The notes under the pieces: model-generated
Databases searched by the model: none
Seen by the model: the letters and a program-made list of their open reading frames with translations, nothing else
Told to the model about the DNA's origin: nothing
In this document: one piece after another, positions 12,196 to 24,197 of the stretch
Position numbering within the stretch: the first letter of the stretch is position 1
Layout: each line of letters opens with the position of its first letter
Program-made: the position numbers and the translations under genes
NCBI GenBank assembly: GCA_025403435.1
Contig: CM046333.1
Coordinates: forward strand, 31,207,521-31,271,520
Origin: Artocarpus heterophyllus
Taxonomy: Eukaryota; Streptophyta; Magnoliopsida; Rosales; Moraceae
Reading direction: 5' to 3'
Length of the DNA: 64,000 nt

Positions 12196-12884
12196 AAAAT
12201 TGAAAACTTCTTAAAACTTAAAACAAAGAAAGTGAGAAAACCAGGGGTTCAATGAGGGGTTGGTGGGGCACGGAAGTCGATGTCGATGACGATGACAAGG
12301 GGAGGCTGTGCTTACGACATGGAGGAAAGGCTGCTCTCACGACTAGATGTTGTGCTTGTAACATGATGCATGGCATTGACCATGAATCTAGTGGCATTTA
12401 TTTCTTGCAATTAGTGGACATTACATTTATTGCAATAACACTTTTTTTATTATTTTATAAGAAAACTTCTGAAAGTACTACTAAATTTATTCAAAATACT
12501 ATAAATATATCAGATTTATAATTAAGAAAAAAACACATACCTATGTTTTTTAAGAGTTAAATGATACCACTTTAACTAAGCAAATGGTTGAAAATGTCGA
12601 CAATATGCTCGATAATTAGCATTTAAAACTAAAAAAATAAAATAAAATAAAAAGTTAAAAAATCTCTCGCTCACCCCTTCACCTTTACTACATGATGACA
12701 ATCCAACATTATTTCCCCTCGGCGAAGATGATTCAGTATCCATCTCGGCAACGAGGGCTCCAAACTCCTCTTTTTGTGACAACAGCCCCTAATAATCCCC
12801 TGCTAATCATCTCCATGTTGTCCGTAATTCGCTAATGTACTCCATAAAACCTACCTCCACCCACGGTTAGTCTACTTTCACGTT
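12196..12884. other. Spacer before the CACTA element, nothing recognised
   Basis: Short ORFs at 12252-12521 (plus) and 12576-12782 (minus) have no motif I recognise. The region is directly left of the CACTA terminus. Confidence 0.4.
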
Positions 12885-12900
12885 CACTAGTACAAAAATG
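12885..12900 (+). repeat. CACTA terminal sequence (left end)
   Basis: CACTAGTACAAAAATG, the conserved terminal form of plant CACTA elements. The three bases before it (GTT) would be the target duplication, which cannot be confirmed without the right end. Confidence 0.75.
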
Positions 12901-13009
12901 TAGCTTAGGCAACTCGTGAAAGACAGCAGTTTTTATGAAACCATCATTATATATGTGCCAAATATGCGTAACACAGAGTTCTCTATCTTTTAGAAATCCA
13001 TACTACACT

Positions 13010-13077
13010 TTAGACGATGATACCGTCGTCTAAGAGTATGCTTTTAAACAATTGTTTCTAGAAAACCGTCATCTAAT
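13010..13077 (+). repeat. CACTA subterminal repeat motifs
   Basis: Three variants of a GACG-containing motif in both orientations: TTAGACGATGA, ACCGTCGTCTAA and ACCGTCATCTAA. In En/Spm elements subterminal repeats are where the TNPA-type protein binds to bring the ends together (family knowledge). Only three copies are evident here. Confidence 0.55.
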
Positions 13078-13080
13078 ATC

Positions 13081-13871
13081 AGGCAACTTTTTTGATTTTT
13101 CTAAAAAAATGATATTGTGCCCAGTTTTTTCTCTTTCTTCCTTGTATCTCTGCCTTCTTCCTTTCCCTAATCGTCCAATCACCGTCGCCCTCTCTCTGCC
13201 ATTGTTGTCGTCGCCTAATCGCCTTCAAAGCCTGTTACCACCCTCGCCCTTGCCTTACCTCTGTCTCCCTCTCCTTTGTTTTTTTGCATCGCCCTCTATC
13301 TTTTTGCCTCTCCCTTTGTTGTCCCTCCACCAGTGCTCGTGTCCCCACCGTTGCTCTTTATCATTGTCCCTCCGCCACTGCTTTGGGTTGCAATTGCCGC
13401 CTCCTGTTTGGTTAGTAGAATTCTATATTAATTGTTTTTCATTTAATTAGTTTTCTTTAGTTATTTAGTTGATTAGGCTTTATTTAGGTTTTGCAAATGA
13501 GTTTATTATTAGAAATTGTTTGAAATTAGTTATAAGTTAGTTTTAAAATTCTTTGTAAAATTGAACATGATTGATTTGGGTATGTTAGATTTAGTTTCTT
13601 TTATTTATTTACATAATTAGGTTTAATTTAGGTTTTACGAATGGAGATTTATTATTAGAAATTGTTTGAAATTAGTTATTTATTAGTTAGTAAATTGTTT
13701 TCTCTTAATTTATTTTGCTATTATTTGGTTTCTTTGAAATAATTTTATTGTTATGTTTTATTTAGGTTTTGTAAAATCATTAGATTGTTGTTAGAAATTT
13801 TTAAAAGTTATTATAAATTTGTTGTTGGATAATTTGTTGTGAGATTGAATAAAATTTAATTTGTTTTTGTA
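13081..13871 (+). other. CACTA 5' region, pyrimidine-rich then AT-rich, non-coding
   Basis: 13120-13390 is C/T-rich and gives an artefactual Ser/Pro/Leu-rich ORF. 13440-13870 contains degenerate repeats of a TTTATTTAGGTTTT and GAAATTAGTTA type. It probably represents the transposon's leader and introns. Confidence 0.4.
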
Positions 13872-13874
13872 GCA

Positions 13875-15251
13875 ATGGAGAAGAAATAGATGAGTACTCG
13901 TAGGATGAGTGATGAAAATGAGAAATGGGTTAGTGACTTTTTGCCTTTTATGAAAGCTAATGTCAAAGGAAGTATGATTCGTTGTCCTTGTATAGATTGT
14001 GAAAATATTAGAAAACAATCATATGATGATGTTAGATTCCATTTGTAGTATGGGATTGATCAAACTTATCAAATATTGATTTAGCATGGTAAGAAGTCCC
14101 TACTTCATCATCGGCAGTGAAGGGAAATGTCTATGTTAGTTATCTTGATGAGGAAGATGATGGTATTAACATGGTTGACATAACAAATAATATAGAAGAA
14201 GACTTTGTGCACTAGCCGTAGTTATTTGAGACAATGGTGGAAGATGCAGAGAGTTGTATTGCGAGTGTTCGAAGTATTCCAAACAATCTGGTTTCATTAG
14301 ATTATAGAATTTAAGGGTATTGAGTGGATGGTCAAATTCAAGTTTCGCATGACTTTTAGAATTTTTACATGATGCATTTCCCAATAATAAGAAGGTACTG
14401 ACTATTATATATGAGGCACAAAAGATGTTGAGTATTCTACGAATGGAGTATGGGAAGATAAAAGCTTGCCCGAATGACTGCTACTATACCAAAAAGAGTA
14501 TGAAGACTTGGATGAATGCCTAGTGTGAAATGAGTCTAGTGGAAGAAAGCTAATAAACTATCGGAGGGAAGAAAATATGTACCGACAAAGGTGTTGTGGT
14601 ACATTCTAATAGAATTGCGCTTAAAGCGATTGTTTTAAAATGCAGATCATCAAAGGATTTAACTTGACACCATGATAGGAGGATTGATGATGATATGATG
14701 AGACATTTGGCTGATTCACCGTACTAGAAGGCATTTAATACAAAAAACCAGAATTTAGTACAAAAATTAGGAATCTTTGTCTTGCTCTATCCGCTAGTTG
14801 AATGAATCCTCATAGTAATTTTACTAGCAAACACAATACTTGGCCCGTTATTTTTCTCAATTACAATCTTCCACCAATCTTGTGCCTAAAGTGAAAGTTC
14901 TTGATGTTAGCTTTGTTGACTTCTGGACATAATCTACTAGGAAATGACATTGACATATACCTAGCATCCTTGATGGATGAATTGAAAAGATTGTAGGAAA
15001 GGGGTATACAAGTCCAAGATGCTTTCCAGAAGGACCTTCACACTCCGAGCAATATTGATGTGAACTATTAACGACTTCCTTGCATGTAGAAACCTATCCA
15101 GGTATTCTATTAAGAGTTCAATAAGGTGTCCTATTTGCATGACAAAGACACCTTCATTTTAGTTAAATCATGATAAGAAGAAGGTTTACGATGGCCATAG
15201 ACGGTTGTTGCCTATGAATCATTAATACTGTAGACAAAAGAAAGCATTTAA
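13875..15251 (+). pseudogene. CACTA TNP2 transposase, N-terminal and central part, broken
   Basis: The ATG at 13875 opens a sequence that reads, with stops removed, as the transposase-associated domain: NEKWVSDFLPFMKANVKG, then IRCPCIDCEN and VRFHL-YGIDQTYQ. The CPC-x2-C pattern is typical. Further on the TNP2 core appears: ARMTATI..., VPTKVLWYIPIELRLKRLF, RIDDDMMRHLADSPY, then NTWPVIFLNYNLPPILCLK and GNDIDIYLASLMDELKRL. The piece ends DGHRRLLPMN... KKAFN at 15251. Many stops and frameshifts are present. TNP2 would cut and move the element by binding its termini. The text resumes at 26798. Confidence 0.85.
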
Positions 15252-16545
15252 TGTTGGAATAATTAATTCTGTGAAGCAGCGGAATTATAAAAATTTTTAT
15301 GAAGCACCTAGGAAACTAACTCGTGATTCTATAAATAATAAACTAAATCTAATTTAACGTACCAGTTGGAGACCGAAAATATTATTTTTGACTGAACAAT
15401 TCTTCAAGAACAAATATCTATCGTCAGATCTTAAATGCTATTCTCTTTTTTCAAATCGTTGTGTGTGTGGGCATAACGCAACAAATCTCCACCACAGCTA
15501 CACTCCTTCTAACTACTCAAATGCTTAAGAATTAAGATTACAAAAGATGAGCAATCATAGTTCTCCTCTTTAATTTGCACTTAGGTAGTCTATGAATAAA
15601 TGAAGACCCTAGGTCACTATTTATAGAATGATTAGGAGGAGTTAGAAGTCTATCAGGATTAGGAAATAAATTTTTTCCCCCCTATCCTATAGTTTGCACC
15701 ACCCACAAAAGCCCTAATGTACACGCCTATATCAATCAGAGGGAGATTCAAATTCAGCCAATCATAGTGTGAGGTTTTGTTATTATCTACATCGTCCATG
15801 ATAGTTCCTATTAAAATAATTCTATTTAAATTAGAATTCCATTATCCAAGATAATTATCTAATTTAAATAATTATGAATAATTATCCTTTATCTAAATTC
15901 AAATATAATTAGGATTTAAATTAATTATACAAATAATTAATTATCACAAAATCCTAATTACCAATTTGAATGATTATTTTTCTAGAATTATTAAATAATT
16001 AATTTTTTCCAAAAAATAGAGAAATGCGCCATTCCCTAGTGGGCTTGTACCCACTAGTAGTCCAATCGGATTGAGGCCCACACTTCCAATCAGGCCTAGT
16101 GGCCCGACTCATGTATACTTTGGTCTTACATGTGGTAATTTGAACTTGCCTGATTGTCATAAAGGAATTCGTGAGCAAATATTGGAACCCCATGGATATA
16201 TATTATCAAGCTCCAATAATAACACATAAATTTATCCTTGATTAATTATCCATATAACTATTAGCTTCAGTGTCTCTCCATTATGGGCCTGAAGCTGCAC
16301 TCTAGATAATATACTATATTATGAGACTTCTGAAATTTAAATCTTGTCCATGACCTCTTATATGTGTATCCCCATAGGTTATCTATAACCGAATTAAGAA
16401 CTTAGTTCCATTTTTTACCTTTTGATTATTTTATTTCAAAAATCTATTATTTAACCATTGGAAAATTCATTTATTTTATAAGACATACAATAGAAATATC
16501 ATCTAGCTACCATATGTATCCGATGACCGAGACCTTATTATATTT

Positions 16546-18554
16546 TGTTGGAAAAATAATACGTAGTAGAATTTTAAATATTTTATATCAGAGTATTTTC
16601 CAAAACACAAGCTTAACATGCCATATGCATAAATTAACCGGATCTTACTAACCTCTGTGTGCTGAAAAGCTCCTGCAATCAGTGAAGAGAATTAACGTTC
16701 TAGAAGGACTTCAATCAACTAGCCTTCTTTGCTATTCTCTATCCAAGATCGGAGTGAGTGTGGGCCCACACATACAGCTCTTCCTCTAGGTGACTTTCCT
16801 TTCAACCAATTGAAAGAACCCAAAGCTAGTGTTCATGATTTGTGAACAAGAACTCTCAGGGAGTTTCAGATTCTCACCAGCAAAGTGTCACTCTTAATCT
16901 CTCAATTAATCTTAATAACTTATGAGACTCACTCCCTATTTATAGAGGTTGGGTCTTGGGTCAGTCCTTATTAGATAAGGTCTCAAAAATTCAAATCAGA
17001 ATCAAATTCGAATCAATATCTGATGAAATCTGCATGAAAACACATGATCTTTTTTCACTCATAGGCAGGCCGATCTGTCTAATAGGCAGGCCGAACTTGC
17101 CCCATCGGCAAGTCGAACTTAAGGATCACCATGCCGAACTACTGATAAAAAATCTCAGCAAATCTTTTATTTTCCACCCAAGATTTTATAGGATATAGTC
17201 TCAGTTTTAATTCAAATAACCCAATAGAAAAGTTATCTAATTAAAACAACTTTATCTGGATAATCTCTAGGAAAATAAATGAATTCCTAATAATTCTACA
17301 ATTTTATCTTGACTTAATTTATTCAAAATTAAATCAACTGATAAACAGACAAGAATTATCCAATCCCAATAATTCAACAAGTTTATCTTGAATTAATTTT
17401 GTCACAAAATTAATTCAACCAATAAACGGACATGAATTATTTGATTCTTTCGAATTTCAACCAATCTAATAAATCTGACATAAGTCATCAATTATTGGAA
17501 AAGCACGGCGTATCGTTATAGGATTTTGTAAGCTAGCAAAGGGAACCAAATAGACCTATATAGTTTAAGCTCCTGATAATTATGAAACCCAATATCCCAG
17601 ATATACATTTCATAATTATCAACGCTAATACTACTCCATTAAAAGCTTGGAGCTGCACTCTCGAACTATATAGAATTACGAAGCCCATGTAGCTAAGTCT
17701 CCATGACATATCATAGTGTATCGTATGCCCATAGGATTATCCATAACCGGCTTAAGGACAAGTTATGTCTTACCTTCCTGATTATTTTTATCTTACGTTT
17801 CATTATCACACCATCCAAAGACAGTATACCATTCGATAAGACCTATGTATTCAAATGGTTGAGCGCTCCAATTTTCCAATTACAGAATAACGCATATAAG
17901 AGGATACCACTACTCCTAAAAAGGAGTAATGGATTCCATATCTATGAATAACAGGTCTACACTATCAAAAGTCATGCCTCCAACGTACAGGTACCACAAT
18001 TAAAATGTGGGTGTCACCCTTTGGTATATCAAAAGACATAAGTCAAGACAACGGGCCCACTATTCATCTCAGGATTAAGATACAATACAAATGGTTGTCT
18101 AAAGTAAATCGATTTGCTGAGATAGAATTATTAATCCAAATCAGTTCACTTTATGTCCCGATCTAACATATCGTCACCTATGACAACGTGCCAATGTTTC
18201 TATTCATGGAGTCCACCTCCGATGGCCAAGACAAACCATCTCCTAATAGGGATATAGACAACATAAATATCTGTACATGAATAAAGTGCCCAACTTTATT
18301 CTCTCGATTGTGGATCTTATGTTTTAGACCTTCACCTAAAGAATCGTGTCTTCCGCATAATCTATCCATCATATGTCCAATTCTTAAAGGTTTAGACCGC
18401 AGTCTCAGACTATTGTTTGCTTAACATACATTCAACAAATATGAACATAAAGAGGACAAGATTTGGTATATAAATAATAAATAAATTCTTTATTGATAAA
18501 AATGTCTCCAAAAACATATTGCATTTTCACTCCTTAGGGCATACACATCTAAAA
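16546..18554 (-). repeat. 3' LTR of copia-B
   Basis: Starts TGTTGGAAAAATAAT and ends CATCTAAAA, where TCTAACA is expected. A TATA box is on the minus strand at 16936-16945 (CTATAAATAG). A reduced set of GGCAGGCCGA-type motifs lies at about 17065-17135. Confidence 0.9.
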
Positions 18555-18568
18555 ATCTCTCACTTGCA

Positions 18569-19360
18569 CTAAGTGAGTAAATATGACAAATCTCACATCC
18601 CCATAGCTTTCATTTGCCTCTCGAAGACTCTCCCAGTAAATGTCTTCGTAAATGGAGATTTTATACACCGTGACATGCCCGCCCTCAATGAAGTCCTTTA
18701 TCACATGATACTTTCGATCAATATGCTTACTCTTCTTATGAAATCTTGGTTCCTTAGCATTAGCTACCGCTGCACTGTTATCACAGTACAGTGATACCAC
18801 CTTATCCATACTATGAACTACCTTAAGATCCTCAAGGAACTTGTAGAGCCACATTGCTTCTTTCGAAGCATCACTAGCTGCCACATACTCGGCCTCCATC
18901 GTTGAATTCGAAGTGCAATCTTGCTTCATACATCTACAACAGATGGCACCGTGGCCCAGAGTAAACACAAAACTCGAAGTCAATTTCCTAGAATTAGACA
19001 GGATTGAAAATCCAAGTCAGTATATCCTAGAGGAGTCAAGTCCTCACCCGAATACACAAGCGTATACCCTCGAGTCCTTCTCAGGTACTTGAAAATATGC
19101 TTAACGTTAACCCAGTGGTTCGGTCTTGGATCCGCCTGAAATCAAATTACAATCCCGACCGCATAACAAATATCCTGTCGGGTACAAAGCATGGCATACA
19201 TGAGACTACCCACTGTCGAAGCATAAGGCACCTTCTTCATGTATTCTCTTTCTTCCTCAGACTTTGGAGAGTCTTTTTTAGAAAGAGTAATTCCAGACCT
19301 AAATAGTTGCTCACCTTTCTTGGAATCCTGCATTGCAAACCTCCGAAGAATTTTATCTAT
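18569..19360 (-). pseudogene. copia-B RNase H and RT tail, broken
   Basis: 19142-19333 reads [20 protein letters not shown] and 18569-18983 reads [39 protein letters not shown] and [14 protein letters not shown]. The Glu and second Asp ligands of RNase H are retained. Stops and a frameshift near the C-terminus replace the DPFTKTL ending seen in copia-C. Confidence 0.88.
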
Positions 19361-20309
19361 TTAGCTGGCTTGTGACAAAGCTATCATTTTGTTCTTCCTA
19401 TCCCAAAAGATCTGGATACCGAGAACAAAATTAGCCTCACCTAAGTCCTTCATGTCAAACTGCTTGGTCAACCATAATTTGACCGATGACAATGGCCCAA
19501 CATCATTGCCAATTAGCAAAATATCATCTACATAGAGCAGTAGAAAAACCACCTTCCCATCCTTAATGTGTTTGTAAACACATGGCTCATCCATATTTTA
19601 TGAGAACCCATAAGTCTTGATCACCTGATCAAATCTTATGTTCCAAGAATGGGAAGCCTGCTTAAGTCCATAAATTGACTTTAGCAGTTTACAAACCTTA
19701 CCCTATTGACCCTTGACCTTGAACCCGTCTGGTTGTTCCATGTAAATGGACTCATCAAGATAGCTATTCAGAAAAGCCATCTTGACATCCATCTGCTAAA
19801 TCTCGTAGTCGAGAGCGGCAGCTATGACAAGAGAATTTGGATGGATTTAAGCATGGCTATAGGCGAAAAGGTTTCCTTATAATCGATTCCTTCCTTTTGC
19901 ATATAACCCTTAGCTACCAGTCTAGCCTTAAAGGTTTCGACCTTTCCATCCACTCCTCTTTTCCTCTTGTAGATCCACTTACACCCTATGGGTTTTACCC
20001 CTTTGAGAAGATCCACAAGCTCCTAGTCTCCATAGACTTCATCTCTGTGTTCATGGCCTCTGTCCAAAGTTTCGAATCAACATCCTCCATAGCCTCTGCG
20101 TAAGTGTAAGGATCTCTATCATGTTCATCTGGTTCAACCAAAAAGGCCTCACCATTGAACATATACCTCTTGGGTTGACGCCCAGTCCTCCCACTACATC
20201 GAAGCCCCTTAGGTTGTTGTTTGGGTTTGTTTGGTCTTTCTACACTGATCAGAGCGGTTTCATTCGGAACCTCTAGAGTGATTGGATCACTCCTTAACTC
20301 CTCAAGCAC
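19361..20309 (-). pseudogene. copia-B reverse transcriptase, broken
   Basis: 19995-20309 covers the pre-RT linker (GRQPKRYMFNGEAFLVEPDE and [18 protein letters not shown]). 19822-20016 covers [20 protein letters not shown] and [13 protein letters not shown]. 19361-19594 has [17 protein letters not shown] with the catalytic YVDD intact. Frame changes occur at about 20010, and several substitutions create stops. Length and order match copia-C. Confidence 0.9.
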
Positions 20310-21514
20310 CCCTTTGCTTCAAGGCTTAAAGTCGTCCATGTAACTCTCCTCAAGGAAAGTTGCATTAGTTGAAACCACAACTTTATTTTCCTTTGGGTTA
20401 TAGAAATAACCTCCTTTAGTCCCTTTTGGATATCCTACAAACACGCAAACTTCTGAACGTGCTTCCAACTTATTTGCATTCTTAAACAGGACATGAGCCG
20501 GACATCCCCATATGTGAATATAGTTTAAGGATGTCTTCCTGCCCATCCACAACTCGTGAGGAGTTTTAGGGATCGATTTTGAAGGCACATTGTTCAAAAG
20601 ATAACATGTGGTTTGTAGTGCATATTTCCAAAAGGATAAAGGCACTGATGAATAACTTATCATGGACCTTACCATGTCTAATAAAGTCTTATTCCTTCTC
20701 TTCGCTACGCCATTTTGCTACGGAGTGCCTGGTGCAGTCAAATGAGATAAAATCCTATTCTATAATAAGTGTCCTAAGAACTCATCAGAAAGGTATTCTC
20801 TACCTCGACCGGATCAAAGTGCTTTTATGGGTTTACCCAATTGCTTTTTCACTTCAGCCTGAAACTCCCTGCACTTGTTCAAAAGTTTCTCTTTTGTGGT
20901 GCATCAGGTACACATACTCATAACTTGAGTAATCGTCAATAAAAGTGACAAAGTACTCATACCCTTCTCGTGCCCGGATGTTCATCAATTCACAAACATC
21001 ACATGCACAAGTTCTAGAACCCCTTTGGCCCTAATGCCTTTAGACCTGAATGATCTTTTGGTCATTTTACCCTCCAAACAAGATTCACATAGAGGTATAG
21101 ATTTCACCTTTAAATGACTTAAAGGTCCATCCTTTACCAACCTTGAATCCTATTCAGGTTAATATGATCAAGGTGCAAATGCTAAAGATAAGTCTTATTA
21201 GAGCGAGAAGTTCTAAGTCTTTTAGAGTTATTATCGTTCATCTCAACATTAAGCAATAAGTCCATCTTAGGTTTGATAAAATATAGATTATTTTGCATCC
21301 ATCCAGAACAAATAAAAGATTTGTTTTTATGAATCACCACTTTATTATTAAAAGAAACCAAATAGGAGTCTTTAAATAAACAAGCTATAGAAATGAAATT
21401 CCTTTTAAATTTAGGAACATAAAAACAATCTTGCAAAATTAAATTCCTATAATTATCAAAATAAAGATGGACGTCTCCCACTACTTCCGCTAAGACCAAG
21501 GATCCATTGCCCAT
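20310..21514 (-). pseudogene. copia-B integrase, broken
   Basis: 21182-21514 covers the protease-integrase spacer ([20 protein letters not shown]). 20319-20675 covers the integrase end ([36 protein letters not shown]). Between 20680 and 21170 the zinc-binding and catalytic core is readable only in pieces with frameshifts. Confidence 0.85.
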
Positions 21515-22480
21515 TCGAAGCGTGAAGTCTTCATAAAGCAGACTTCTTGTTTCTTTGAACCCCTGTAGAGAAACACAAACACGATTAGTTGCAACGAGAT
21601 CTATGACCCAAATGTCACTAGATTCCTCAACTAAACAAGTTTATAAATACAGAAGATCACACCTACCTCCTTTAGAAAGAAAGTCCTTGCAATACTTCTT
21701 GATATGCCCGACCTTCCCACAGAAGAAGCACTTAAGCTTCTTTGGGTTCTTCTTCTTCTTGCTATTGTTGTTAGCAAGAACAAAAGACTTCCCCTTCTTG
21801 GCCCGTTGTTTCTTTCCATTCCTAGAATTGAGATTGGAACCAGAAGCAGCCGCCAAATTGGCCTCTCCACCAATAAGAGACTCCCTAATCAGCAATTCAA
21901 ACTCTTGTAACTATTTCATTAATTCTGTTATGGTCATATCCCGCCTATTGCTCAAATTAAAAGTAGCTCTAAATGGAATAAATTCCTTTGACAGAGTCTC
22001 AAAGACCATAGTCATCTGAGTTTCAGCATCGATGTCGGCTCCATTGGTTTGTGCCTTAGCGAGGTAACCCATGACCAATATCATGTGCTCCTTTACAGAC
22101 GTCCCTAGTCAATGTTTATAGTTCAAGAGTTTTCGAAGTACCCCTTGCCGCTTTGTTATGGCCTGGCCTCCAAACATGTCTTCTAGATTATCCAAGATCT
22201 GCTTACCAGTCTCATAATCCTCATGTTGAGCCTGCAGCACATTATTCATGCTAGCCATAACATAGCAGCGGGCCTGATCATTTGCATCTTTCAAGCGATC
22301 GTACTCTTAGAATTGCTCATTGGTGGAATTTCTCGTAGGCTCAGGAGGACAAGGGGTTGTCAGCACAAATTTCAGTTTCTCAAAGGAGAGGACTATATCT
22401 AAGTTCCATTTCCAATCATTATAATTCTCTCTGGTTAATAGGTTTTTGTCAAGTATCGAAGATAAAGCGTTTTTAGACAT
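21515..22480 (-). pseudogene. copia-B gag and protease, broken
   Basis: The start [13 protein letters not shown] at 22480 matches the start chosen for copia-C. Stops fall after SNEQF-type sequence (about 22307), after LLNYKH (about 22109) and near ELMK (about 21912). The zinc knuckle [14 protein letters not shown] is intact at about 21690-21735. The protease active site reads IDLVATN where copia-C has IDSGATN, so the catalytic DSG triad is lost. Confidence 0.88.
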
Positions 22481-24183
22481 TTTTAATCTACAATAAAGAA
22501 TCATATACCAAACATAAGCAAACATATCACAATTTAGTAAGATAACACAATTATGTAAAAAACATACAAATGTGTTTATGTGTCAAAAACTTGAAAATAT
22601 CACAACCTTACAATGATAATTCCCAACTCAGAATTCAACAAGCTCCTAGGGGAGTTATGCCAAACTCAATTAGGAACACGGATCCCCTTCTGATTAATAT
22701 ATGCCATCCAAGACCTGTATGATCCAGCATATATTAATAATCGTTTCTTTGGCCATTAATTTTATTAACAGAGCTCCTAGGGGAGGTTAATAATAAAATT
22801 CACATGAGTGTATAACCATCGTTTCAATATTTTATCCATGACTTATAATCACCACCTAGGGGTGTGCAACCATAAATCATGCTAAAATACCTTATCCTCT
22901 TAGAGATCCAATCTGGTACATGATAGAAATTCCTTCCTAGGGGTTGGACCACCATGTTCTTCCTATGGACCAACGATGGAGGCCTTAAGTCCTCTCTTCG
23001 AAAATCTTTTCCCACTCAATCTTTTGAAATCAAGGTTTTATTTTAAAAAGACATGCATGAACAATTTTAATATGAGCAGCACCCCCTATTCTATATGACA
23101 TGTTATCAATATACATGACAAATCATATTATAATGCAGACAAACAAAGCAATCAAACAAAGCTACAAACAAAATAATAATAACCGTAATATTATGGTTCC
23201 ACCCTAGAGAATAGAAAACAAAGATTACAAGAGAATAATTGAAACATATTATCGATTCTTCATCCTTGAATCCTCAAGCTGTATCCTTCTTCATGTAATG
23301 CCCATCTTCAAGTCTTCAATCTTGTATAAATTGAACACTTCATATTTCCGGTCATATCCAAATTTAATGTTTCTCAGAATTGTCCCACAAATAAAATTAA
23401 AACTACACTGAAAACTGCACATTTTTTGAAAAAATTTCTAATTCTCTACCGACAAGCCTATCTGGGTGATCGGCCTGCCGGTCTAGGTGATCGGCCTGCC
23501 GGTCATGACCCACCGGCTTGCCGATCTTCACAGATCAGCCTGCCTATTCATGACAGTTCGGCCTACCGCCAGAACCATCTAATTTTCACCCTGCTGATGG
23601 CCTACCGAACCTTACGTCCAACCTGCCGATCTGCGACCATCGGCCTACCGAATTAGAGGGTTCAGCATGCCAACCGAGTAGAAATCACCCTTTCTAGAAA
23701 ATATAATTTTTTAATACAATTCATCAATTTTATTTTCAACAATTCAAAAACATAAAATTAGAGACTCAGGAAATGCTTGGGAGCGTCATCATCCATCTTT
23801 TAGATTCGCTTTTAGATCCGTCTTCTCTGAATAATTATTTAATTACAAAATTCTTACAAATTTAAAATTAAATAATAATTCCTAGACGGAGATGATAGTC
23901 CGTCATCTAATTACATGAAAAACCTAGATATACATTCTAACCTTTAAGGAACTATAACCAGTATAAATTAATTAATTAATTTATAAAATAATTAAATAAT
24001 AATTTAATCAACCATAATTAATTAATAAACATTCACCATATAATCCATGACAATATATAAAATATATAGAAACCTAGAATGCCAACTCTCTATAAAATTA
24101 AATTCAAGTATATGAGAGATCAAGATCACATAATTTATACATATAGCATGATCACAAACTCGTAAATTTATGTAAAAACCATG
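22481..24183 (-). other. copia-B 5' leader with CCTAGG stem-loops and a palindrome array
   Basis: Colinear with the copia-C leader. It contains four CCTAGG motifs (about 22650, 22772, 22855, 22937) in the same order as in copia-C, and an array of GGCCTGCCG-type motifs at about 23450-23670. No ORF of interest. Confidence 0.75.
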
Positions 24184-24195
24184 GCTCTGATACCA
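24184..24195 (-). other. Primer binding site of copia-B (tRNA-iMet type)
   Basis: GCTCTGATACCA on the plus strand is TGGTATCAGAGC on the minus strand, a perfect match to the standard plant copia primer site, two bases inside the 5' LTR. Confidence 0.93.
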
Positions 24196-24197
24196 AT

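Noticed and set aside
13052..13450. 132-codon ORF on the plus strand
   Set aside because: C/T-rich low-complexity sequence in the CACTA 5' region, giving Ser/Pro/Leu repeats without a domain.
24184..24195. tRNA-like sequences (also at 30552, 44491, 52681)
   Set aside because: Only the 12-13 bases of the primer site match the 3' end complement of tRNA-iMet. No tRNA cloverleaf is present.
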